A DNA stretch of 64,000 nucleotides from Hyphomicrobiales bacterium (GTDB taxonomy: Bacteria > Pseudomonadota > Alphaproteobacteria > Rhizobiales > Rhizobiaceae): assembly GCA_021775495.1 (NCBI GenBank), contig JAJFHT010000285.1, positions 36,027 through 100,026 on the forward strand, written 5' to 3'. Shown here piece by piece: positions 8,377 to 17,364 of the stretch (positions are counted from its first letter, which is position 1; each line of letters opens with the position of its first letter). The position numbers were made by a program, and so were the translations under genes. The notes under the pieces were generated by a model. That model saw only the letters and a list, made by a program, of their open reading frames with translations, ran no database searches and had not been told where the DNA came from.

Positions 8377-9684
8377 ATGACAAAAACGCGCCGAGCAACT
8401 CGGTCCGAAGATTTGCTCTTTGAGCGCGAACGTCGAGGTATTCAAACTCTGACAATCGTACGCGGCTTGTTTCTGCTGGTCGTGGTAGTATCGGTTTGGA
8501 TTGTTGGAGCCAGTCTATTCGAGAAGGTAGCTACGACAGCAATCGCCGCGCTCGGGTTAGTTGTGATAGCTGTTTCCCTTCTTTTTTTAGCCCGTCGAAC
8601 TGGACTGAGTGCAATCGGGCTCACGGGGTGCATGATCGATATTGCGGTTTTGTGTACGCTCCCGGTCATCTGGTACCTTTCAGTCGGCGGCAGCAGTGTG
8701 CCACCCGCCTATATGCTGAAAACACAGATTACGGTGGTCACCCTCGGGATCATTGCCCTAAACGCGTTGGCAATTCGCCCTCTATTTCCGCTTGTCGTTA
8801 CCGCCGGCGGCGTTTGTGTTCACGTTGCCCTTCTGGTGTATGTGCTGAACCAACCTGGAACCATTGTCTCTTCGAATTTTGTCGATTCAGCGATGGGGCC
8901 GGCGCTCAGCCCGGAATTGGTGCTGGTCAGCATTTTGATCATCGCCATTGTCGGCATAGCAATGGGCTATCTCACTTTAATCGCACGCCGGACCGTTATC
9001 CAGGGCGTCCGGCTCGAAGTCGCCAATACCCAGTTCGGCAGGTACTTCTCGCCGGGCGTCGTATCTCGGATTTCCAGCGAAGCCGAGACATTGCTCGGTG
9101 TCGGCGGTCGTACTCAAGAGGTGGCTGTTCTCTTCTGCGACATTCGAGACTTCACCACCATCACGGAAAAATTGCCGCCAACTGAGGTGGTTGAATTTCT
9201 ATCCCAGTATCATACCCGCATGGTCGAGGTGATCTTCGCTTTTGGCGGTACGATCGACAAATTCATCGGTGACGCCATCATGGTTACGTTCGGCACGCCA
9301 GACCCGAGCGATGACGACGCTGAACGCTCGGTCCGTGCGGGCTTGGCCATGAACACAGCCTTGGACGAGCTCAACGTCGAACGTGAGCGCGATAATTTGG
9401 TAAAAATTCGACATGGAATCGGTATTCACTTCGGTTCCGTGATCGCGGGCAACATCGGAACTGAAGATCGGCTTGAGTACACAGTGATAGGCGATACGGT
9501 GAATGTCGCCAGCCGTATTCAGGACACGTGCAAATCCGTCGGTGAAGCTTTTTTGATATCTGACGCCGTGCGGAAACGCTTGCCCGCGGAACTTCTGGTA
9601 CAGGCTCTGCCAGAACAACACGTAAAAGGACGCCAGGCGCCCGTACAAATTTACGCTGTCAGGAAGCATCAAAGTGCTCATTAG
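8377..9684 (+). CDS. Membrane-bound class III adenylate cyclase
   Basis: A 435-residue protein with about five or six predicted membrane helices (residues 25-205) followed by a cyclase catalytic domain (245-430). Metal-binding Asp255 (VLFCDIRDFT) and Asp299 (DKFIGDAIMV) are present. Lys295 and Asp373 match the adenine-specifying pair, and Asn376 and Arg380 (GDTVNVASR) the transition-state residues, so it should make cAMP from ATP. The ATG at 8377 gives the usual basic N-terminus; in-frame ATGs at 8341 and 8317 are possible. Its base composition is less GC-rich than the neighbours, hinting at separate ancestry. It follows the BTAD-hydrolase gene on the same strand by about 110 bases. Confidence 0.9.
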   Translation: MTKTRRATRSEDLLFERERRGIQTLTIVRGLFLLVVVVSVWIVGASLFEKVATTAIAALGLVVIAVSLLFLARRTGLSAIGLTGCMIDIAVLCTLPVIWYLSVGGSSVPPAYMLKTQITVVTLGIIALNALAIRPLFPLVVTAGGVCVHVALLVYVLNQPGTIVSSNFVDSAMGPALSPELVLVSILIIAIVGIAMGYLTLIARRTVIQGVRLEVANTQFGRYFSPGVVSRISSEAETLLGVGGRTQEVAVLFCDIRDFTTITEKLPPTEVVEFLSQYHTRMVEVIFAFGGTIDKFIGDAIMVTFGTPDPSDDDAERSVRAGLAMNTALDELNVERERDNLVKIRHGIGIHFGSVIAGNIGTEDRLEYTVIGDTVNVASRIQDTCKSVGEAFLISDAVRKRLPAELLVQALPEQHVKGRQAPVQIYAVRKHQSAH

Positions 9685-10005
9685 CCAAATGGCCGGTTCT
9701 GGCACGTTCTATCAATTCCAACCATGTTGCAGATTGGATATCGGCCTCGAATTATGATGACTGTTTTGTCCGCATCTCGGCTGTTCTTACGCCCACTTTT
9801 CAATCCCTGTATTGCTCGTGTTTCAAGTCGGAAGGAAGGACCTGCCCCGTCAGATAATTTCTGACTCAGCAAAGCCCAACCCGGACACTGATTTGCATAT
9901 CGCCGATAGGGGCAACGGCAGCAATGCGTTTTTAATGCGCTGCAATGTCGGCGCACAGGTTCCTCATTACAGTGATGGGGGTGTCCATCCCATCACCGAA
10001 ATAGG
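9685..10005. other. Non-coding stretch between the cyclase gene and the hydrolase relic
   Basis: No convincing coding frame on either strand. It contains one copy of the 37-bp hairpin repeat at its right end (9966-10002), which abuts the hydrolase gene relic almost directly. The rest has no recognisable motif and may be decayed gene or element sequence. Confidence 0.5.
9966..10002. repeat. 37-bp hairpin repeat, copy 1
   Basis: Matches the copy at 13449-13485 at 35 of 37 positions. The core GTGATGGG at 9972-9979 pairs perfectly with CCCATCAC at 9989-9996 around a nine-base loop. It ends four bases before homology to the BTAD-hydrolase gene begins at 10006. That position is consistent with the end of a mobile or palindromic element sitting at a recombination junction. 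The element family is not identified. Confidence 0.75.
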
Positions 10006-10096
10006 CAGCGCCAATCATATCATCCTCGGCCACGAACCGGCCTGGCAGACCTGCATGGATGAAATCGAGTGGTTTCTGGCGGAGAAGGGTTTGTAG
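10006..10096 (+). pseudogene. Relic 3' end of a second BTAD-hydrolase gene
   Basis: These 91 bases align without gaps to 8177-8267, the last codons and stop of the BTAD-hydrolase gene, with nine differences (about 90% identity). Six of the eight affected codons are changed silently; only Arg to Trp and Thr to Ala alter the product. The block SANHIILGHEPAWQTCMDEI is kept, and weaker similarity continues about 13 bases past the stop. The pattern suggests a paralogue that diverged under selection and was later deleted except for its tail, rather than a recent slip duplication. Confidence 0.85.
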
Positions 10097-10348
10097 GGCG
10101 AGGCGTGTTGGCGTGACAGGCGAAACGGCCGATTTGAACTCGTCCGGGTATTTCAAGGAGAATTGCCGGAATGGTAGTTTCGGCCTTTTGCTGCCGCTCG
10201 CGGTTCATCTGAATGCCGCAACACAACACACCTGCGCGGTCTATCGAACAAATCGAGATACGCTCTAATATGAAAATGGCACAGTTTGCTGTTCCCGCCG
10301 GACATGCGTAATTGTATTGCATGCCCCAAATCCATCGATGGAATGAAG

Positions 10349-10885
10349 TCAGGAGTTTCCTGTCACGAAGTTGTATGACCGCAAAACAAGCTGAACTACT
10401 AAATCCAGTTCATCGTCGGAACCGGGTGTGTAAATCATGACAAAACCCTCCCAACCTGGTCTTTGGTCCGCCCAGGGATGATAGGTTGCCCAACCCAATT
10501 CTACAGCTTCTTTCGCGAGTTCAGGTGACAAGGATGCGTGCAAACTGCCATCCGGGTGCATATGGGCAAACTCCCGACCCCCTACGATTACATGTGGGCG
10601 AGTTATAGTCACGCTCTCATCGATCCAAAAACCTTTTGCACCGGGCAGTGAAATCACCGTTTCGCGAATTTCGACACCAGGGATTTTCGAGACCTGATGC
10701 AGCAATTTTGCGGAAATTTCAGGGTCCGGGTTAACGCCGATTTGCACATGCGGTACGCTGTCAGTGGTCGAGGGAATCGGGCTGTTTCGGGACGGAAGTT
10801 TTGCAGAATCTCCGATTGCGGGAGCCGCAAGAACCAAAATCGCAACAGCAATCATGAGGGACTTTAGCTTGGTGGAAAAATTCAT
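10349..10885 (-). CDS. Secreted luciferase-domain (DUF5519-like) protein
   Basis: A 178-residue protein with a cleavable signal peptide (KLKSLMIAVAILVLAAPAIG, probable cleavage near residue 25). The mature part carries the small domain annotated as Luciferase/DUF5519 (PF17648): HVIVGGREFAHMHPDGSLH, then SPELAKEAVELGWATYHPW and a GFVMIYTPGSDDEL end. The conserved His/Asp of HMHPDGSLH are probably functional, but the biochemical role of this domain in bacteria is not established to my knowledge and light emission should not be assumed. It stands alone between non-coding stretches. Confidence 0.75.
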   Translation of the reverse strand: MNFSTKLKSLMIAVAILVLAAPAIGDSAKLPSRNSPIPSTTDSVPHVQIGVNPDPEISAKLLHQVSKIPGVEIRETVISLPGAKGFWIDESVTITRPHVIVGGREFAHMHPDGSLHASLSPELAKEAVELGWATYHPWADQRPGWEGFVMIYTPGSDDELDLVVQLVLRSYNFVTGNS

Positions 10886-11336
10886 GCTTTTGATCTTTTC
10901 AGTTGGGTTTTGCGGCGCCGGTTAGTTTGATCGGGAGAGCAGCCTCATCTTACCGGTCCAGTTTGGAAGTCAGTACATTATCGAGCTTTGTTGTAACGGT
11001 ATGATGTTTCGGTTGCCAATGAGCAGTTGAGAAGTCCAAATGGAAATACGGTCTCGCGGTCGCCGTTCGCAGTTCTCAGTGAGCCGGCAAACATGGCCGA
11101 CCTTCTCGGCCCTTTTCTGCCGTTGGTACAGACTGCCGCGAACGGCCGAATAAAGCCCATTTAGGGCATTGGATTTGTGTCGCAAACGGGGCACCTGTCG
11201 ACAATTGGGGCTTGCGCCAATGTACTAAAACAAACACGCCAGCCTTATGCAGGCATGTTTGGTTATCGAAGGTGGCAGGCCCGGTCGCCATCAACAAACC
11301 GTAGTTCCAGCTTGCGCTTGTAAATCCTCAAACTGC
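10886..11336. other. Non-coding stretch between two leftward genes
   Basis: About 450 bases with only short, unconvincing reading frames and no recognisable protein motif. It must hold the promoter of the luciferase-domain gene near 10900-10950 and the 3' end of the acyl-CoA synthetase transcript. No clear terminator hairpin or repeat family member was found. Confidence 0.5.
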
Positions 11337-13199
11337 TTACTGCACTTGCACCCTGGCCTCGAACAAGTAGGCGGCAAGCTCCTTCTCGAGGGCAGGAACA
11401 GATGCCCGGTCGTCTTCAGCAATTGTCACGGTTACACGCATTCCGCGGGCACCGCCGTCAACGACGTCAATGTCGGCGCCGAACAGACCCATGTCATTGT
11501 GAACCAGATCCGTGATCTTCAACTTAGCGGCGTCGCAGCGTAGGCTTGGCTTGTAGATCTTGCCAACCATGGTCAAGGGGATCGTTTCGACAACGTAAAT
11601 CTGTTTTGGCCAGGCGGGGCGCTCATCAATGCTGCTATGGGCATGCGCCTGCAGATCTTCACCGGTCACCTCAATACCGGGATGCAGTTCGACAAAACAA
11701 ACCGGCAGCTCTCCGGCATAAGCGTCAGGTTGGCCGACGGCGGCTGCGAGGGTGACCGCCGGATGCGTGCTCATGGCATTTTCGATCATTGTCGGATCTA
11801 TGTTGTGACCGCTGCGAATAATCAAATCCTTGGAGCGGCCAGCAATGTAGACCCGGCCTTGCTCGTCCTTGTATCCAAGATCACCGGAATTCAACACGCC
11901 ATCATTGAATACACCGTCATTGTGATCTGGGTCGCGATATCCCGGCGAGATATGGTCACCGCTTATCGCAATGACGCCAATCTCATGGACAGCGCAAACC
12001 TCACCCAGGCTGCCATCGGCGTTCAGTCGCAAGACATCAACCTGTGTGTAAGGCAAAGGCCAACCGACGGAACCAACACCACCGGGTCCGCACAGCGGAT
12101 CAATGCTGATCAATCCCGAAGCCTCTGTCATTCCGAGTATCTCATAGAGATTGTGTCCGGTCACTTCCTTGAAACGTTTGCCAACCGCCGGTGGCAGCAG
12201 TGCCGCGCCGGTCAGGCCAGCGCGCAGGGCACCAATGTCATGGTCACCCACGGGAACCTGCAAAACGGCACCAATTGCTGTTGGAACGCCGCCAACCAGT
12301 GTGGCCTTGTACTGCGCCACGAGACGCCAGAAGCCTTCCACGATGGCCGGATTGCGCAAACCTCCCGGCGACATGATGAGTAGTTCCACGCCTGCCATAA
12401 AGGCGCTCAAGCCCGCGACAATAGTCCCGGCAACATGAAACAGCGGCAGCGTCGCAGTGAGAACGTCGTCGACTGTGTAGCCACACATTGACGCACCGCC
12501 GAACGCGGCGACCAACTGGCCACGATGGGTGTGCGCCACCAGTTTGGGGACGCCGGTCGTACCTCCTGTATGAAAATAGGCCGCCACATCATCACCACCT
12601 CGCGGTTCTCCAAAGATTAGGTGATCATTGGGCTGAGCCATCAAGGCGGTGCCGAAGTCGACCACGCCGTCTTCGACCGGGGTGCCGGGAGGCGAAACGC
12701 GAACCAGGATCAGACCGGGTACCTTGTCTCGCAATTGCAAAGCCTTTTGCCAGATATCAAGCTGGGGATGCGGGCCGAGAGCCACCAGAATTTCTGCCCC
12801 GGAGGCCCTGAGCAATTCGGCGACGCTGTCGGGCTGCAATAGAAAGTTGATTGGCACAGCATAGCCTGATGTCTCAGCGCCCCACAGGGTGACATGGGTT
12901 TCGACAAGAGACGGCAGCATATAGGCCACCCCCGGTGCCGGGCCACCCAGGTCGGAAAACAGATTGGCCGCACCGCGGATCAGTCCCAGCAACTGATCGT
13001 AAGTAATGCGGCGAGGTTGCTCATCCAAAGCACCAGTCATCAGCATGGTGATCGCAGTTGCGTCGGGTTGCCGCGCGGCGCTTGAAATGAACACATCCAG
13101 AATGCTGCGTTCCGGCAAGCGTTGCTCAAGAGTAATTTCCGCTTCGAACCGTTCAAGGTCGTCAAGGGTGCGAATAGGTTCATTACCTAGAATAGCCAT
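11337..13199 (-). CDS. Acyl-CoA synthetase (AMP-binding enzyme)
   Basis: A 620-residue ANL-superfamily ligase that activates a carboxylic acid with ATP and CoA. The P-loop is AYFHTGGTTGVPKLVAHTH. The adenine motif region YEILGMTEASG, the hinge SGDLGYKDEQGRVYIAGRSKD and the C-terminal PLTMVGKIYKP with its catalytic Lys are all present. There is no signal peptide. The ATG at 13199 is preceded by GAGAGA; a TTG one codon upstream is less likely. The long N-terminal section and overall length fit fatty or aromatic acyl-CoA synthetases; substrate cannot be fixed. No partner beta-oxidation genes adjoin. Confidence 0.9.
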   Translation of the reverse strand: MAILGNEPIRTLDDLERFEAEITLEQRLPERSILDVFISSAARQPDATAITMLMTGALDEQPRRITYDQLLGLIRGAANLFSDLGGPAPGVAYMLPSLVETHVTLWGAETSGYAVPINFLLQPDSVAELLRASGAEILVALGPHPQLDIWQKALQLRDKVPGLILVRVSPPGTPVEDGVVDFGTALMAQPNDHLIFGEPRGGDDVAAYFHTGGTTGVPKLVAHTHRGQLVAAFGGASMCGYTVDDVLTATLPLFHVAGTIVAGLSAFMAGVELLIMSPGGLRNPAIVEGFWRLVAQYKATLVGGVPTAIGAVLQVPVGDHDIGALRAGLTGAALLPPAVGKRFKEVTGHNLYEILGMTEASGLISIDPLCGPGGVGSVGWPLPYTQVDVLRLNADGSLGEVCAVHEIGVIAISGDHISPGYRDPDHNDGVFNDGVLNSGDLGYKDEQGRVYIAGRSKDLIIRSGHNIDPTMIENAMSTHPAVTLAAAVGQPDAYAGELPVCFVELHPGIEVTGEDLQAHAHSSIDERPAWPKQIYVVETIPLTMVGKIYKPSLRCDAAKLKITDLVHNDMGLFGADIDVVDGGARGMRVTVTIAEDDRASVPALEKELAAYLFEARVQVQ

Positions 13200-13893
13200 C
13201 AAATTCTCTCATGTTCAGACGTAGTGTTTCAAACCACTCTTGCCGAGCAAGCCGTATCGAGCAATCCATTGCACTTTAAAAAGCGGCGTTCAAAGGCAAA
13301 ACGCAAACAAGGCACAATGCGTGGAGGAGAGACCTGTCGTGCACAGGACATCGAAACCTCACAATCTTAGTCGGTTTATCCGCAGCTCGGAATTCTGACA
13401 AAGGTGTAGCAAATGTCCGCTCACCGCCCGATCAAGCTGTTCTGATAATTACGGTGATTGGGGTGTCCATCCCATCACCGAAATCTGCTACACCAGACGA
13501 AGAGACAGGTCATTCGGGCGCAGCAGTTGAGTCAACTGGAACGTCCTTGCTGCTATCTCGCTCTTGCATCGTCGACCACTTTTTCTGCCGCAAGTTTACC
13601 GGGTCAATCGATCGCATGACATGCGGCCGTTGTCATTGGTGGTAGCCATCGTCAACGCAGCTATTCACGCGGACGAACGATGGACAAAACGGCTGTCATC
13701 GCCACCAGTTTTTCTGCTCGCAACACCGCCTCTGTTCACGATGCGCAAGCAGAAGACGCCTTCTACAACAGGTTGGGCAAAAATCATCTGCCTGACTTGA
13801 AATCCGCATTGTCGAGAGCGTGCGAGGTTCTGAAAGAAGCGAAAATCTATTTGCGTATAGCCGCGCCGACTCACAGGCAACGGGCTTGACGTC
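13200..13893. other. Long intergenic stretch with the second 37-bp repeat
   Basis: About 690 bases between the diverging acyl-CoA synthetase and LuxR-type genes. It holds the second 37-bp hairpin repeat (13449-13485). A 69-residue frame at 13680-13889 ends four bases before the LuxR start but has no recognisable homology or ribosome site, so it is not called as a gene. The remainder looks like decayed sequence. Confidence 0.5.
13449..13485. repeat. 37-bp hairpin repeat, copy 2
   Basis: Differs from copy 1 (9966-10002) at two positions. Here the stem extends outward, CGGTGAT at 13453-13459 pairing with ATCACCG at 13475-13481, with an extra T bulged before the inner GGG/CCC pairs. Conservation of the palindrome despite the change suggests the structure matters. 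Copies are 3.5 kb apart in direct orientation and bracket the luciferase-domain and acyl-CoA synthetase genes. Confidence 0.75.
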
Positions 13894-14937
13894 ATGACGA
13901 TCGCCCACAATGCTGACAAGATCAGGTCGGTCGAGGAAGAGCACTTTATGAGTGATGAAGCGGTCGAGCGCCAGGCTATCATGGACATAATCGAGCGCGA
14001 GTGTACTGCCTATCTCAACCGCGACTTCATTGCCTGGGAAATGTGCATTCTGAAAGACGACCGGCTTCGCAGGCTTGGTGCACTCATGGGAGGTATCATG
14101 CACTACGTTGAAGGCTTTTCGGCGCAAGAGCATATGATTAAAGAAATGTTTGCCCGCCACCCAATGCCAAACCCTGAAGCTGCCGCTGAATTTAGACGGT
14201 CCAACTGGTCTATTCGCATTGGTGGCGAACTCGCTTGGGTCAGTTTTGACCAATACGGGCCCCGCTCACCCGATCCTTTCGTAACTGCCGGCCTCAGCCA
14301 TCAAGTCCGGGTCCTGGAAAAACAGGGCAGCGATTGGAAGATTGCAATGCTTGGGCACGGTGACACGTCGCTTGAATACTTTGATTATCCCGTAATCCGT
14401 ATTGATGAGCGTTTGGACATCCTGTGGATGAACGACAGCGCGAAGTTCGAGTTACCGACGCATCCGGCACTTAAGAAAACCGGGGCGAGGCTCCATTCCG
14501 CCCGTCAAAACGACACCGAAAGGCTTCGTGCGGTTGCCACTGAGATTGGCCAGTTGAACATCATGGACTACCGGCCATCTCTGACCAGACCGCGGGGTAT
14601 GGGGATGCGACCGGTTCTTCTGGAAGGCGACGAGAGCGAGAAGGAACACATCGTATGGGTGTCAAAGCGAGACGAAATGCTGTTCGTTCGATTCAACGAC
14701 GCCCAGGCGACAGAGCATCAGGTAGAGGACGCGCAGGCTCTCTTCGCCTTGTCGCCAGCGCAATCCCGTCTGGCATTACTTGTCCTTGAAGGCCTCGATA
14801 TGCCTGCTTCAGCCTCGCGACTGGGCATCAGCTTGAACACCGCAAAAACGCACCTTCAACGTCTGTTCGACAAGACCGGAACCCGCAGCCAATCTGCGCT
14901 GGTCGCCAAATTGTTGGGAATTGCGCCGCCGGTCTGA
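13894..14937 (+). CDS. LuxR-type regulator with an NTF2-like N-terminal domain
   Basis: A 347-residue protein. Residues about 25-140 resemble SnoaL/DUF4440 NTF2-like ligand-binding folds (a helix reading IMDIIERECTAYLNRDFIAWE, then VLEKQGSDWKIAMLGHGD at the end). A middle section (150-280) is unassigned. The C-terminal 283-345 is a LuxR/GerE helix-turn-helix: LSPAQSRLALLVLEG, ASRLGISLNTAKTHLQRLF, KTGTRSQSALVAKLL. It lacks a receiver or autoinducer domain. It diverges from the acyl-CoA synthetase and precedes the quinone oxidoreductase, so either could be a target. The palindrome TGACGTCA spans its start codon. Confidence 0.8.
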   Translation: MTIAHNADKIRSVEEEHFMSDEAVERQAIMDIIERECTAYLNRDFIAWEMCILKDDRLRRLGALMGGIMHYVEGFSAQEHMIKEMFARHPMPNPEAAAEFRRSNWSIRIGGELAWVSFDQYGPRSPDPFVTAGLSHQVRVLEKQGSDWKIAMLGHGDTSLEYFDYPVIRIDERLDILWMNDSAKFELPTHPALKKTGARLHSARQNDTERLRAVATEIGQLNIMDYRPSLTRPRGMGMRPVLLEGDESEKEHIVWVSKRDEMLFVRFNDAQATEHQVEDAQALFALSPAQSRLALLVLEGLDMPASASRLGISLNTAKTHLQRLFDKTGTRSQSALVAKLLGIAPPV

Positions 14938-15187
14938 GGTCTGTCTCAATCGCTCGTTGCATGGACACGCGTCACCGAAATCTATTCGTGGGATCGGTCC
15001 GTAAAATTGGGGTTCCGGCCTTTGCTCCGACGGCGGATCGCGCTAGATTTACGCAGGCAATTCAGACCGCTCATGCGCGCAATGACCCGGGGTGAAATGC
15101 GAACATGGCACCAGGGAACAAGCCGAGGCAACGAGACGTGGTGAACAGCCCGATACGTGTCGACAGGTGTTCAGGGGAGTGATTCAA

Positions 15188-16162
15188 ATGAAAGCAATTC
15201 GCGTTCACGAGTTTGGCGGGCCGGAAGTACTGACCCTTGAGGACATGGATGATCCAGAACCTGGGCCAAACCAGGTCGTCGTTCGCATTCGTGCAGCGGG
15301 TGTAAATCCGGCCGATACCTATGTGCGCAGCGGGGAATACAGGTTGTCTCCGCCTTTGCCTTTCATCCCTGGTGGAGATGCAGGGGGAGAGATAGACGCA
15401 ATTGGTGAGGCAGTGACGGGCTTTTCCGTTGGTGACAGGGTTTGTGTCGGCACGGCACTCGGGTTTGGGTTTTTCGGTTGTTATGCCGAAAGGGTGGTTC
15501 GGGATGCAGAGCATGTGCTTCCGATTCCGGACAATGTTTCCTTCTCGCAGGCGGCAACACTGGGCGTGTCGTACCCGACGGCACATTATGCCTTGTTTTA
15601 CCGTGGTGGCGCGACCGCCGGAGAGACCGTGTTCATTCATGGTGCCAGCGGGTCGGTCGGTACATCCGCGATACAGCTCGCCAAACGAGCTGGATTGCGG
15701 GTGATCGGCAGCGCCGGGTCGTCCGACGGGCTGGATCTCATCAAACGCGAAGGTGCGGACCTTGCCGTCAACCACTCGACGTCGGACTATCTCGACGACG
15801 TGAAAAAATCGATACAAGGGACCGGACCTGACTTGATTTTGGAAATGCTCGCAAACAAGAACCTTGCTGTCGACATGGACCTAGCTGCGCCGCATGGGCG
15901 CATTGTCATTATCGGTAACCGCGGCGACATCACGATCAATCCGCGTGTGGCCATGACGAAGGAGCTGGATATCCGCGGGATTCAATTGTGGAACGCCGAC
16001 AAGGAGACCATCGGCGAGATAATGTCCGATATTCTCTCCGGCGTTTCGGATGGCACTCTGAACCCGGTCGTTGGTCGCGAAATGAAGCTTGAAGACGCAG
16101 CGACCGCTCATGTGGATGTACTGGGATCAGGAAACGGCGGGAAACTCGTTTTGGTGCCCTAA
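15188..16162 (+). CDS. NADPH:quinone oxidoreductase-type MDR dehydrogenase
   Basis: A 324-residue zinc-free medium-chain dehydrogenase/reductase. The N-terminal half is the GroES-like fold (MKAIRVHEFGGPEVL, VRAAGVNPADTYVRSGEY with one-residue variation, PGGDAGGEIDAIG). The cofactor half has the Rossmann motif VFIHGASGSVGTSAIQLAK near residue 150, with the AXXGXXG pattern of NADPH-dependent quinone reductases. No zinc-binding Cys set is present. The ATG at 15188 has AGGGGAG upstream and begins at the family's usual N-terminus; a frame extending to 15092 is not needed. Confidence 0.88.
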   Translation: MKAIRVHEFGGPEVLTLEDMDDPEPGPNQVVVRIRAAGVNPADTYVRSGEYRLSPPLPFIPGGDAGGEIDAIGEAVTGFSVGDRVCVGTALGFGFFGCYAERVVRDAEHVLPIPDNVSFSQAATLGVSYPTAHYALFYRGGATAGETVFIHGASGSVGTSAIQLAKRAGLRVIGSAGSSDGLDLIKREGADLAVNHSTSDYLDDVKKSIQGTGPDLILEMLANKNLAVDMDLAAPHGRIVIIGNRGDITINPRVAMTKELDIRGIQLWNADKETIGEIMSDILSGVSDGTLNPVVGREMKLEDAATAHVDVLGSGNGGKLVLVP

Positions 16163-16426
16163 TGCCGGCTGCAGCAGGATTGCAGGAAGAAATGCATGGG
16201 TGCCGTGTTCTGATCATTTCCAGTTTTGGAAAGTCGGTTCCGGACAACTGATTGATGTGTTGCAATAAAATCCAGAGGCAAACATGCGTCCTCGATGAAC
16301 GGCGACGTTGCAACACTTGGGTTCTTCGGCACAGCTTGGTTGACCGCTGCGGTTTGCCCCGGTGCCAGTCAACCGATCCTGACTCCCGACCGATTAGGTG
16401 TATGCTTGTGCCGGGAGGCTCTGGCC

Positions 16427-17218
16427 ATGCGCCAATATCTCGGCAATGAGACGCAGGTTCGGTTGCAGCGCAAGGCGGAAGAGTGGTCCGATTGGCTCTA
16501 CGACACAAAGGGCGCCTGTCATCCCGGCCGTTTTCTCGGCACGGATGATCCCGAAACACTCGGCTGGGACATCATCAAACGCCATTTGCGGGAAGACCGT
16601 GTTTTCGGTTTCCGCATGATCGCGGTGGAAGACATCGAAACGCTGACCGACAAGCTCGACGATCTCGGATTCCGCATTGATTTCTGGGATGTGTTTTCCG
16701 GAAGCTCCGAACAGATCCTTGCAGCGACCGAGCCACTTATGAACCGGGCCCTGCCGGAAGGTTTACATCTGCTTGATACGGCGGACCTGAAAGACGCCGA
16801 GACGGTCAGGCATATCCAGGAATGCATGTTGCGCAACGGTGTGGCGCCTTTTTCCGGCAAGCTGTTGTCCGGTTCGTCCATCCCGTGTCGCACCATTGCG
16901 GTTCGCAATGAGCATGGAAGTGTCGTTGCGGCTGCCTACGGATATCTGCCGTATAACCGCTACAGCCCACATGAAAAAACGGCCTGGGGCGGGCTTGTAT
17001 CCGTCGACAAGAGCCAGCGCGGTAAGGGGCTCGGCAATCTGGTCAACGCGCTGATGGTGCGGGGATGCGTTACCGGCCTTGGTGCTGAACGGGTTCAGGA
17101 GTTCGTCTCCGCCACCAATGAGCCTTCAAGACGGATGGTCAAGCGCTGCGGCCTGCAACATGATCCATCGGTAAGATGTGGAATTGCCACTTCTGCAGGT
17201 GAGCGTTTCACCAGCTGA
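16427..17218 (+). CDS. GNAT-family acetyltransferase
   Basis: A 263-residue protein. The acetyl-CoA motif is in the C-terminal half: AWGGLVSVDKSQRGKGLGNLVNALMV (Q/R-x-x-G-x-G) followed by ATNEPSRRMVKRCGLQ. The N-terminal 120 residues form an extra region of unknown role. The ATG at 16427 has GGGAGG eight bases upstream and is preferred over the in-frame start at 16295. It sits between the oxidoreductase and amidohydrolase genes on the same strand with gaps of 150-260 bases, so operon membership is uncertain. Confidence 0.8.
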   Translation: MRQYLGNETQVRLQRKAEEWSDWLYDTKGACHPGRFLGTDDPETLGWDIIKRHLREDRVFGFRMIAVEDIETLTDKLDDLGFRIDFWDVFSGSSEQILAATEPLMNRALPEGLHLLDTADLKDAETVRHIQECMLRNGVAPFSGKLLSGSSIPCRTIAVRNEHGSVVAAAYGYLPYNRYSPHEKTAWGGLVSVDKSQRGKGLGNLVNALMVRGCVTGLGAERVQEFVSATNEPSRRMVKRCGLQHDPSVRCGIATSAGERFTS

Positions 17219-17364
17219 AAAAAGACTGGTATTTCTGCAACTTAATCCTGATTTTCGAAGAGAAGCCACATGGAATCCGGCGTCCAGGCGGCTGAAAGAA
17301 TCGAGCGCCGTGATAGGGTTTGTGCCAGCGCCACTGTGTGGCGAACCTCTGCACGAGGAATGCC

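Noticed and set aside
13680..13889. 69-residue frame just before the LuxR-type gene
   Set aside because: No ribosome site, no recognisable motif; proximity to the LuxR start is the only support.
14960..14990. Possible third copy of the 37-bp repeat
   Set aside because: Only tcaccgaaatct (12 bases) is shared and the palindrome is absent, so it is too weak to call.
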